In this document: one piece after another, positions 1 through 6,335 of the stretch
Numbering within the stretch: the first letter of the stretch is position 1
How the letters are laid out: each line of letters opens with the position of its first letter
Source: an uncultured Alphaproteobacteria bacterium
Lineage (GTDB): Bacteria > Pseudomonadota > Alphaproteobacteria > RF32 > CAG-239
Direction of reading: 5' to 3'
Assembly (NCBI GenBank): GCA_934271195.1
Contig: CAKQRB010000048.1
Location: 1 to 14,571 of the forward strand
DNA: 14,571 nt
Position numbers and translations under genes: made by a program
Notes under the pieces: model-generated
What the model saw: the letters and a program-made list of their open reading frames with translations, nothing else
Database searches by the model: none
What the model was told of the DNA's origin: nothing

Positions 1-1
1 T

Positions 2-1210
2 GTAGCGGTTTATGAGCTTGTAAACTTTAAAAAACAATTGCAGCAGAATGTTGACGATTATGAAAAATTAGTAAAATTTGACGGTAAAAAGCTTGAGCTG
101 GAAGGCCGCCGCTTTTACGAACTGGAAGACTTTGACCGTAATTATGTGTTGGATGTTTTTCAGAAATCTGCAGTCGGGAATCGGGAAGAGTTTCGTTTGG
201 ATAATGCTCCGGTGACGTTTGAAATAGTCCGCGCCAATATCTTTAAGGCTTATCCGCAGGTCGAGCGTTTACAGATTAACGGTTATGAGGCTAAAGATCC
301 CATTTATATTAACGGTTTGGTCGAACGGGCAAAAGATACGGCCGAAAATTTGGTGAGCGCGGCGCTTGGTTATGCACGGGTCGACAGTCAGAAAGTGCAG
401 GAAAAAGATTTTGTTCGTCGCAAAGTTCTTGATGAACTTGGAATTGTAATTTTTGTTCAGAACGAGATTGCTTATAATATGGTGAAGTCGACTTTCGTAG
501 ATTATGAAATTGTGGCTGAAAAGGTTAAAAATCTGAAGCAGGAAATCAGGGAACGGGAGCGGAATTATAATCTGACCCCGGACGAAAAACTGGAGGCGTT
601 GAACCTGAAGTTGAAACTGATGGAGGCCGAGAGCAAAGAAAGTCAGGTTTTGGCCGAAAGGGCAGTAGCGCTCAGGACATTATATTTTTATGCCGGATTT
701 TCGCCGTTTAATCAAAAATTGATGAAAAAGGATATCCGTCACATTGTGATTGCTCTGAAGGCTGCGTTTAATCAGGATTTGGTACAGATGCTGGCTAACT
801 CTCCCAAGACAGAAAAAAAACAGCCCAAGCCGGATACGGAATGGAGTAAGAACGAAAACTGGTTGGAAGACGTTGTGGAAAATGAAAAAGTTGTTTTGCC
901 GCCCAAGAAAGCTGTCAGTCGTCCGGCGGCTTTGAAAGCCGCGATGGTTCCGACAGTTTTGTACGGTGCTGATGCGAACAGGCGCAAGATTATGCAGCTG
1001 GGCGCTTTTTCCGAATGCGACAATGCCGAGAAAGAGTGGAAGAATTTGCAGCTGGCTTATCCGGAACTAGCCAAATTGCAAGGACAGGTTGAAACAGTGT
1101 TAATTAACGGCAGAGAAGTTCATCGGCTGATTGCGCGTTCCGAGAACGGCGGTATGGTCGAAATTTGCAATAAACTGCGTCAGGCCGGACGGGGCTGCAT
1201 TTTGCGGTAG
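2..1210 (+). CDS. SPOR domain protein, N-terminally cut by window edge
   Basis: The frame is open from base 2 with no stop, so the gene runs in from the left and the in-frame TTG at 38 is only an internal Leu codon; 402 residues are visible. The last ~78 residues (about nt 975-1207) form a SPOR domain: a strand with MQLGAF, a helix with AEKEWKNLQ, the AYPELAKLQG turn, a strand with VHRLIA, and the ending CNKLRQAGRGCILR, as in alphaproteobacterial SPOR proteins. SPOR domains bind peptidoglycan stripped of stem peptides, usually at the division site. Before it lie a Lys/Pro-rich linker (about visible residues 265-320) and a charged, probably coiled-coil helical region (about 170-225). The first ~170 residues match nothing I recognise. 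No membrane segment is visible, but one could precede the edge, as SPOR proteins are often membrane-anchored. A cell-envelope or division role is inferred from the domain alone. Confidence 0.85.
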   Translation, partial: VAVYELVNFKKQLQQNVDDYEKLVKFDGKKLELEGRRFYELEDFDRNYVLDVFQKSAVGNREEFRLDNAPVTFEIVRANIFKAYPQVERLQINGYEAKDPIYINGLVERAKDTAENLVSAALGYARVDSQKVQEKDFVRRKVLDELGIVIFVQNEIAYNMVKSTFVDYEIVAEKVKNLKQEIRERERNYNLTPDEKLEALNLKLKLMEAESKESQVLAERAVALRTLYFYAGFSPFNQKLMKKDIRHIVIALKAAFNQDLVQMLANSPKTEKKQPKPDTEWSKNENWLEDVVENEKVVLPPKKAVSRPAALKAAMVPTVLYGADANRRKIMQLGAFSECDNAEKEWKNLQLAYPELAKLQGQVETVLINGREVHRLIARSENGGMVEICNKLRQAGRGCILR

Positions 1211-1218
1211 ATTAAAAC

Positions 1219-1247
1219 TTGCAAAAGATTAAAATACGGACTATGAT
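1219..1247 (+). promoter_or_regulatory. Predicted sigma70 promoter for the pentapeptide gene
   Basis: TTGCAA (1219-1224) and TATGAT (1242-1247) are 17 bp apart in the 72-bp gap after the SPOR gene. The -10 matches 5 of 6 consensus bases and the -35 matches 4 of 6. Transcription would start near 1254, about 30 nt before the ATG. No terminator hairpin is visible in this gap, so readthrough from the SPOR gene is also possible. Confidence 0.5.
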
Positions 1248-1282
1248 AATTTTAGGCGCTTTGTCGGAAAAATGCAGGCTGA

Positions 1283-2545
1283 ATGATGACTGATGATCAG
1301 GAAACAGATAAAAAAGATTTGGAAGTTTTGAAGCAGAAAATTCAAAATTCGAAAATTGCCTATGAGCGTTCCGCAAGTATTACGGACAACGAAGGCGACA
1401 TGACTTTCGAGTGGAGCGCGGTATCGTCTACAAAGCCTAATCCGGAGTTGAAAAAGCCGGAAGAGCGTTTTTATATGTCTCAGCCGAAAATTGAGTTTTC
1501 CGGCAAAAAACTGGAAGACGGAAATTTTGCTGGCGAGAATTTGGAAAATGCCAATTTTTCCTGCGCGGATCTGAGCGGAACAGATTTGTCAGGTTCTAAT
1601 TTGAGAGGGGTGGATTTTTCGGGATCCAATCTGAGCGGCACCAATCTTTCGGGAGCCGATTTGACCGGAGCCGTATTGTCAGGCGCGGTTTTGAAGAACA
1701 CCAATTTTACCGGCGCAAACCTTTCCGGTATTAAGTTTGAAGATATTGATATTGAAGACGCCATTCTGCTTGATATTAAAATTGACGATTGGGCGTTGGA
1801 AGATTTTCAGGCGTTGATTGAGTTTTTGGCCAAGTATTATCCGCATAAGCTTAAACTGACTTTGTTAAATCTGACGTTGCTGGACTTGTCGCGCATTGAT
1901 TTGACCAAAGTTGATTTGCGGGGCGTGGATTTTACCGGATGCAATTTGACAGGCGTGGATTTGTGGGGACTCGATCTGAGCCAGTGTATTATTACGCCGG
2001 AACAGATTGCCCAGGCACTGGGGCGCGTGCCGACACCGGCGGAGATGAAGATGTTGCTGGCGCCAAAAAACAAGGCCAAGAAAAAAGGCTGGAATGTGGA
2101 TTTTGAAGATTTTTTTAACAATCGTAAAGAGTTTGGTGTAATTGATACGACAAAAATGAAGGGAACAAAAATTTCCGACATGATGAAGATGGGGCAGAAG
2201 CTCATGAAGAAAATGGGTTACGGACAGGCGCCGGAGCCGACTGATGCCGAAATTATTGCAGAGATTCAAAAAGAGAAGTCTGAAAAAGAAAAATCTCATA
2301 ATGCTGAGCTACGGGAAGTTATTGAGGCAAGAAAACGCGAGGCTCTTGAGCAGATGAAGCAGGAAAAAGAAAAGAAAAGAGAGTATGTTTCCGAGCCGAC
2401 AAGGGAAGAAAAAACGGCTGAGACGGAGATTCCTGTTCAAAAGCAGGAAGTTAAGGAGAAGAAAAAGCTTCATATTCACGGCAAAGAATTTGATGCGGCA
2501 ATGTTGGGACGGATCAAGTCTTCAATGAGCAATCACAGATCGTAA
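1283..2545 (+). CDS. Pentapeptide-repeat protein with charged coiled-coil tail
   Basis: This 420-aa protein carries A(D/N)LxG/A(D/N)FxG pentapeptide repeats in two blocks: residues ~75-152 (for example ADLSGTDLSGSNLRGVDFSG) and ~197-232 (VDLRGVDFTGCNLTGVDLWG). An acidic, Leu-rich segment of about 45 residues (~153-196) separates them. Such repeats fold as a right-handed four-sided beta helix and usually serve as binding scaffolds; they do not by themselves show enzyme activity. The second block ends in ITPEQIAQALG, a common exit from pentapeptide helices. Residues ~255-420 are Lys/Glu/Met-rich and helical, probably coiled coil near 320-395, and finish in a basic tail. There is no signal peptide or membrane segment, so it is likely cytoplasmic. 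Two ATGs are adjacent (1283 and 1286); AGG at 1276-1278 is the only nearby ribosome-site candidate, so either could start. The partner is unknown. Confidence 0.85.
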   Translation: MMTDDQETDKKDLEVLKQKIQNSKIAYERSASITDNEGDMTFEWSAVSSTKPNPELKKPEERFYMSQPKIEFSGKKLEDGNFAGENLENANFSCADLSGTDLSGSNLRGVDFSGSNLSGTNLSGADLTGAVLSGAVLKNTNFTGANLSGIKFEDIDIEDAILLDIKIDDWALEDFQALIEFLAKYYPHKLKLTLLNLTLLDLSRIDLTKVDLRGVDFTGCNLTGVDLWGLDLSQCIITPEQIAQALGRVPTPAEMKMLLAPKNKAKKKGWNVDFEDFFNNRKEFGVIDTTKMKGTKISDMMKMGQKLMKKMGYGQAPEPTDAEIIAEIQKEKSEKEKSHNAELREVIEARKREALEQMKQEKEKKREYVSEPTREEKTAETEIPVQKQEVKEKKKLHIHGKEFDAAMLGRIKSSMSNHRS

Positions 2546-2559
2546 TCCTTGGACAAATA

Positions 2560-2588
2560 TTGACAATCAACTGCCCTTGTAGTAAAGT
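2560..2588 (+). promoter_or_regulatory. Predicted sigma70 promoter for the metallopeptidase-like gene
   Basis: A perfect -35 TTGACA (2560-2565) lies 17 bp from TAAAGT (2583-2588, 4 of 6 matches). The predicted start is near 2595, only about 14 nt before the ATG. The 11 bases at 2557-2567 (ATATTGACAAT) recur exactly at 9795-9805, in the promoter of the membrane-protein gene. Confidence 0.6.
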
Positions 2589-2608
2589 TAATACAAGGGA
2601 GTTTTTTT
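2574..2608 (+). terminator. Palindrome plus T-tract: terminator or operator
   Basis: CCCTTGTA (2574-2581) and TACAAGGG (2592-2599) are perfect 8-bp inverted arms around a 10-nt loop, followed by AG and seven Ts (2602-2608) directly before the ATG at 2609. RNA reading through from the pentapeptide gene would form a terminator-like hairpin. The right arm also contains the Shine-Dalgarno sequence AAGGGAG (2595-2601). RNA begun at the predicted promoter would start inside the right arm and lack the hairpin. The left arm sits in the -35/-10 spacer, so the palindrome could instead be a protein-binding operator. Confidence 0.5.
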
Positions 2609-3838
2609 ATGTATCATTACAGTGAAGCCGAGTTGAAGCATGAGATTGCCGAATATATACGGAGCGGGTGTTATCCTTTTTGCCGGCGAGCCGCTTTTGC
2701 CGATAAGGTTGAAAAGCTGCTGGCTGATGATATTGCCGAGCTGAAGAAAATAAACAAAGATTATAAACGGCCATTTTTGTGTGTGGATTATGATAAAATC
2801 GTCTCCCGCCGTTATTCCGGCCTTAACCGGCGTTATTATAATTCAAACCTGATGCGGGAAGCTTTTAGGGTTTGGGGGCTACGCAGTCTGGCTTACTTGC
2901 GCGAGGCCGGAGTTTTGTTGCCGAAAGACAAAAACGCGCGAGGCCGCGGCATGTATATTCAAAACATGGAAATGCTGGGCAAGGAAATCTGCGGCTGTTA
3001 TGTGGGGAGTTTCCACGGCGCTTCGGCTTTGTTCTATTATGCGGCAAAATCTCCGGCTTCTTCGGTTATGAATTTTTATCATGAAGCCGGGCATAATCTG
3101 CAAAATCTGCTGGATATGAAATCTTGGAAAGGACAAGATGATTATATGCAGTATAAATGTGAGGTTCATGCGGAAGCTTTTGCTTCGGCGATGATGATTT
3201 TGCGGGCCAAAACGGAGCAGGAACGCCGACAGGCCGAGGCTTTTGTGATGAAAAAAGCCATGAACAGCGCTGAATTCGGCGAGAATTTTGATGTTAGGTA
3301 TAATTCTTATGCCGTGATTAAGCAGCTTGTACCGGCATTGAGAAAGCTTGACCGACGTATGCTGGAAAGGGCGGACGGCAGGATTGACATGATCAAGACA
3401 GCCCGTCTGGCTCAGAGGGTGGTTGACAAATATGCTTATTTGCGGCTGGATTTTGAAAATTATTCTGTTTTTCGGGAGCAAAACAAAGATTTATACAGGT
3501 TTAAGCCGGAGCAGACAAGGTGGTATAAAGATTGTATGGAAGTGCGGGAAAACCGCAAATTTGACCGAATGGCAGAGTTGGAAAATGTTTATGTAGGTTT
3601 GCAAAAAGCCCGCTCGGAACAAGAGAAGGCTGCGGTCTTTCAAGAGGAGTATTTGTTTTGCAGTGAAGATGTCAGAGCTTTTCGGCAGTTGTATTTCAGG
3701 CATAACCGGCGGGGACGGTATTATGAAATGCTTAAGCGGACGGAAGCGGTTCTGAAACCGGAAAATTTGTGGAAAAAAGTCAAGCAGAGAGTTTGTGGTC
3801 TGCACAGGGGAAGTTTGCGCGGAGGATGTGACAGATGA
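2609..3838 (+). CDS. Putative zinc metallopeptidase-like protein (HEAGH)
   Basis: I do not recognise this 409-aa gene as a named enzyme. The clearest motif is FYHEAGHNLQNLL at 156-168, a zincin HExxH site (H158, E159, H162). It is followed by CEVHAEAFASAM at 184-195, in which E185 or E189 could be the third zinc ligand, as in gluzincins with an ExxA(D/E)xxA helix. This arrangement resembles the putative metallopeptidase domain DUF6782, which I recall but cannot check. The N-terminus is helical (YSEAELKHEIAEYIRSG) and the C-terminal half is rich in Arg, Lys, Tyr and Glu helices. No signal peptide or transmembrane segment is visible, so a cytoplasmic site is inferred. The start is fixed by AAGGGAG at 2595-2601, 7 nt before the ATG. 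It appears to be transcribed separately from the pentapeptide gene. Substrate and role are unknown. Confidence 0.7.
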   Translation: MYHYSEAELKHEIAEYIRSGCYPFCRRAAFADKVEKLLADDIAELKKINKDYKRPFLCVDYDKIVSRRYSGLNRRYYNSNLMREAFRVWGLRSLAYLREAGVLLPKDKNARGRGMYIQNMEMLGKEICGCYVGSFHGASALFYYAAKSPASSVMNFYHEAGHNLQNLLDMKSWKGQDDYMQYKCEVHAEAFASAMMILRAKTEQERRQAEAFVMKKAMNSAEFGENFDVRYNSYAVIKQLVPALRKLDRRMLERADGRIDMIKTARLAQRVVDKYAYLRLDFENYSVFREQNKDLYRFKPEQTRWYKDCMEVRENRKFDRMAELENVYVGLQKARSEQEKAAVFQEEYLFCSEDVRAFRQLYFRHNRRGRYYEMLKRTEAVLKPENLWKKVKQRVCGLHRGSLRGGCDR

Positions 3839-3903
3839 TGACAAGTTATTCTGATGCGGATATTTTGAAAGATATTGAAAACTATCTGAAACTTTTGCAA
3901 TAG
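3835..3903 (+). CDS. 22-aa ORF overlapping the metallopeptidase stop
   Basis: ATGATGAC at 3835 overlaps the preceding TGA stop (3836-3838). GGAGGA (3821-3826) lies 8 nt upstream, a near-ideal ribosome site and a typical arrangement for translational coupling. The ORF encodes a 22-residue peptide. Its YSDADILKDIENYL resembles residues 4-17 of the preceding protein, YSEAELKHEIAEYI: Y, S, A, I and Y are identical and most other positions are conservative. It could be a short coupled peptide, or the surviving head of a duplicated second copy whose body has been lost. Nothing in 3904-4057 continues the similarity in any frame that I can see. Confidence 0.4.
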   Translation: MMTSYSDADILKDIENYLKLLQ

Positions 3904-4057
3904 CGCTAACGATACTGAAAGCCGGAGATGAAAGCGAAACCCATTGGTGTCGGCCGAGGCGAAATATTATGCAAAAAAAGACCTCGGACGGTAAAATTTG
4001 TGCTGTTAATTTCTGAATATTCGTTTATGATAAGCGCAGTTTTAATTTTAAGAATCG

Positions 4058-5392
4058 ATGAGAGAAATGGAAGATACGCTTTTTTCGGCACAAATCAAGC
4101 GTCCGCTGGCTGACCGCCTGCGTCCGCAGACTTTGACGGAAGTCGTGGGGCAGGATCATATTGTCGGCGATAACGCCCCGCTCGGGCGGATGATCAAATC
4201 CGGCAAAATCACGTCTTTTATTCTCTGGGGACCGCCGGGGTGCGGTAAAACGACGATTGCGCGTCTGATTGCAGAGCATACCAATCTTTATTTTGAACAG
4301 ATTTCAGCTGTTTTTTCCGGCGTGGCCGATTTGAAGCGAGTGTTTACCTATGCGCAGGAGCGGCGGGCGAATCAGGGTAAAGGCACGCTGTTGTTTGTTG
4401 ATGAAATTCACAGGTTTAACAAGTCGCAGCAGGACGGTTTTCTGCCTTATGTCGAAGACGGGACGATTATTCTGGTCGGCGCGACGACGGAGAATCCGTC
4501 TTTTGAGCTGAATGCGGCGCTTTTGTCGCGGTGTCAGGTTTTTGTGCTGAACCGCCTGAATGAGGAAAATTTTGAAGAACTTTTGCAACGGGCGGAGCGC
4601 GAGCTGGGGAAAAAACTGCCGGTAGATGATGAGGCGCGCAGCTTTATGAAAGAAACCGCCGACGGCGACGGGCGTTATATTTTGAATTTGGCAGAAAGCG
4701 TTTGGGCCTATGCCCAGCCGGGCGAGATTTTTGACAAAGACAGTATTGTCAAGATTATCCGTTCCCGCGCGCCGGTTTATGACAAAGGGCGTGACGGGCA
4801 TTACAATCTGATTTCGGCCGTGCACAAGTCTTTGCGCGGCACTGACGTTGATGCGGCGCTGTACTGGGTGGCGCGGATGATTGAAGGCGGGGAAGACCCG
4901 AAATATATTCTGCGACGGCTGACGCGTTTTGCCGTGGAAGACGTATCGCTGGCTGATCCGAATGCCGTGACGCAGGCGATTGCCTGTTGGGAGACTTATG
5001 ACCGTCTGGGATCGCCGGAAGGGGATTTGGCAGTGTTTCAGCTGACGGCTTATCTGGCGACGGCGCCGAAGTCGGTAGGCGTGTACAAAGCAATGTATGC
5101 GGCCAAAGATCTGGCGCGCAAGACGGGTTCCCTCATGCCGCCGAAAAATATTCTGAATGCGCCGACCAAGTTGATGAAACAACTCGGCTACAGTGACGGT
5201 TATGAATATGATCCCGATACGGAAGACGGATTTTCCGGCGCCAATTATTTTCCGGACGGGGTCAAAAGGGTTAAGTTGTATCATCCGGTGGAGCGCGGAT
5301 TTGAACGCGAAATCAAGCGTCGAGTGGATTATTTTGACAATTTGCGTCGCGAGAAGCAAAAGAAGAAACAGGAAAATTATAAGGAAGATTAA
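4058..5392 (+). CDS. rarA: Replication-associated recombination protein A (AAA+ ATPase)
   Basis: This 444-aa protein has the length and motif order of RarA/MgsA, a clamp-loader-like ATPase that acts at stalled replication forks with SSB and the replisome. Walker A is GPPGCGKTT (58-66), Walker B is LLFVDEIHRF (111-120), sensor 1 is GATTENPSFE (141-150), and the arginine-finger segment is LLSRCQVF (155-162). The N-terminal PLADRLRPQTLTEVVGQDH is the usual RarA entry. The C-terminal half (GHYNLISAVHKSLRGTDVDAALYW, MIEGGEDPKYILRRL) is the RarA-type tetramerisation region. The start could be ATG 4058 or ATG 4067; the second has GAGAG (4060-4064) close upstream, and both keep the whole conserved domain. 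It is the first gene of a four-gene operon. A TATGAT at 4026-4031 could be its -10, but no good -35 accompanies it. Confidence 0.95.
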   Translation: MREMEDTLFSAQIKRPLADRLRPQTLTEVVGQDHIVGDNAPLGRMIKSGKITSFILWGPPGCGKTTIARLIAEHTNLYFEQISAVFSGVADLKRVFTYAQERRANQGKGTLLFVDEIHRFNKSQQDGFLPYVEDGTIILVGATTENPSFELNAALLSRCQVFVLNRLNEENFEELLQRAERELGKKLPVDDEARSFMKETADGDGRYILNLAESVWAYAQPGEIFDKDSIVKIIRSRAPVYDKGRDGHYNLISAVHKSLRGTDVDAALYWVARMIEGGEDPKYILRRLTRFAVEDVSLADPNAVTQAIACWETYDRLGSPEGDLAVFQLTAYLATAPKSVGVYKAMYAAKDLARKTGSLMPPKNILNAPTKLMKQLGYSDGYEYDPDTEDGFSGANYFPDGVKRVKLYHPVERGFEREIKRRVDYFDNLRREKQKKKQENYKED

Positions 5393-5401
5393 GGCAGGAT
5401 T

Positions 5402-6331
5402 ATGGCAGTCGAATTGATTAAGGTTAAAAAAATTGATGACGGGATGCGGTTGAACCGCTGGTTTATGAAATATTATCCAAAGCTTAGTCTCGGACATTTG
5501 CAAAAGCTTTTGCGGACAAAGCAGATTAAAGTAGACGGCAAAAAGGCCGAAACCTCGCTGAAGCTTGCCGCCGGTGCGGAGGTTCGCATACCGCCGCTAC
5601 ATCTGGACGAGGCCGAGATACCGAAGCAAAACCGAATCAGCAAAAAAGACGCTGATTTTGTTTTGAGTATGGTTATTTATAAGGATAATAATATCTTGGT
5701 ACTGAACAAACCTTCGGGGATTGCGGTGCAGGGCGGGACGAATACCGGTTTTCATATTGACGGGTTATTGGATGCGCTTAAGTTTGAAGCCGAGGAGAAG
5801 CCAAAACTGGTACATCGGATTGACAAGAATACCAGCGGGATTCTGGTTTTGGCACGCAACCGCAAATATGCCGATTTGCTGACGAAAGCTTTTCGCGGGC
5901 ATGATCTGCAAAAGACTTATCTGGCGCTGGTACGGGGATGTCCATTGCAGATGAGCGGCGAGATTAAAGCGCCGTTGGAGAAGATTGGCGAAAAAGTGGT
6001 GGTTGCGGAAGGCGGCAAGCCGGCGGTAACGGAGTATGATGTTTTGGATACTGTCGGTGACAGATTTGCATTGGTTGAGGCCAGACCGCTGACCGGCAGA
6101 ACGCACCAGATCAGGGCGCATTTGGAATATCTGGGGACGCCGATTGCCGGTGATGACAAGTATTTTGGCAAGGAAAGAGTACGCTTGTCAAATATTAGTG
6201 ATAAACTTCATTTACACGCATACAAAATTGATTTATCTTGCCTATATAATAAAAAAATGGTGATTTCGGCACCGTTGCCGGAGCATTTTCGCGAAAGTCT
6301 TAACAATTTGGGTATAAACTTCAAGGAGTAA
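5402..6331 (+). CDS. rluC: RluC-type 23S rRNA pseudouridine synthase
   Basis: The protein is 309 aa. An S4 RNA-binding domain occupies residues ~14-63 (MRLNRWFMKYYPKLSLGHLQ, then QIKVDGKKA). The RluA-family catalytic domain follows: LNKPSGIAVQGG (101-112), the active-site HRIDKNTSGILVLAR (138-152) with catalytic Asp141, GRTHQIRAHL (232-241), and LHLHAY (269-274). The family isomerises uridines of large-subunit rRNA to pseudouridine; E. coli RluC acts on 23S positions 955, 2504 and 2580. The S4 domain and overall layout favour RluC over RluA, but the exact target sites cannot be read from sequence. The ATG lies 9 nt after the rarA stop, with a GGCAGGA ribosome site (5393-5399). It is therefore the second gene of the rarA operon. 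Confidence 0.9.
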   Translation: MAVELIKVKKIDDGMRLNRWFMKYYPKLSLGHLQKLLRTKQIKVDGKKAETSLKLAAGAEVRIPPLHLDEAEIPKQNRISKKDADFVLSMVIYKDNNILVLNKPSGIAVQGGTNTGFHIDGLLDALKFEAEEKPKLVHRIDKNTSGILVLARNRKYADLLTKAFRGHDLQKTYLALVRGCPLQMSGEIKAPLEKIGEKVVVAEGGKPAVTEYDVLDTVGDRFALVEARPLTGRTHQIRAHLEYLGTPIAGDDKYFGKERVRLSNISDKLHLHAYKIDLSCLYNKKMVISAPLPEHFRESLNNLGINFKE

Positions 6332-6335
6332 CATA

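Noticed and set aside
38..40. TTG at 38 as the start of the SPOR-domain gene
   Set aside because: The frame continues without a stop to base 2 and no ribosome site precedes the TTG, so the gene is cut by the window edge.
1480..2299. Several minus-strand frames over the pentapeptide gene
   Set aside because: The repetitive coding strand removes stop codons on the other strand; the products only mirror the repeats.
3952..3990. Inverted repeat CCGAGG ... CCTCGG
   Set aside because: Only six pairs around a 22-nt loop and no T-tract; not convincing as a terminator.
3928..4113. 61-codon plus-strand frame between the micro-ORF and rarA, and its antisense twin at 3906-4091
   Set aside because: Both overlap the start of rarA or lack a spaced ribosome site, and their composition shows no protein-like pattern.
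4304..5503. Long 399-codon minus-strand frame over rarA
   Set aside because: It is antisense to a clear rarA with all AAA+ motifs, and its His/Arg/Gln/Ile-rich product is typical of a shadow frame.
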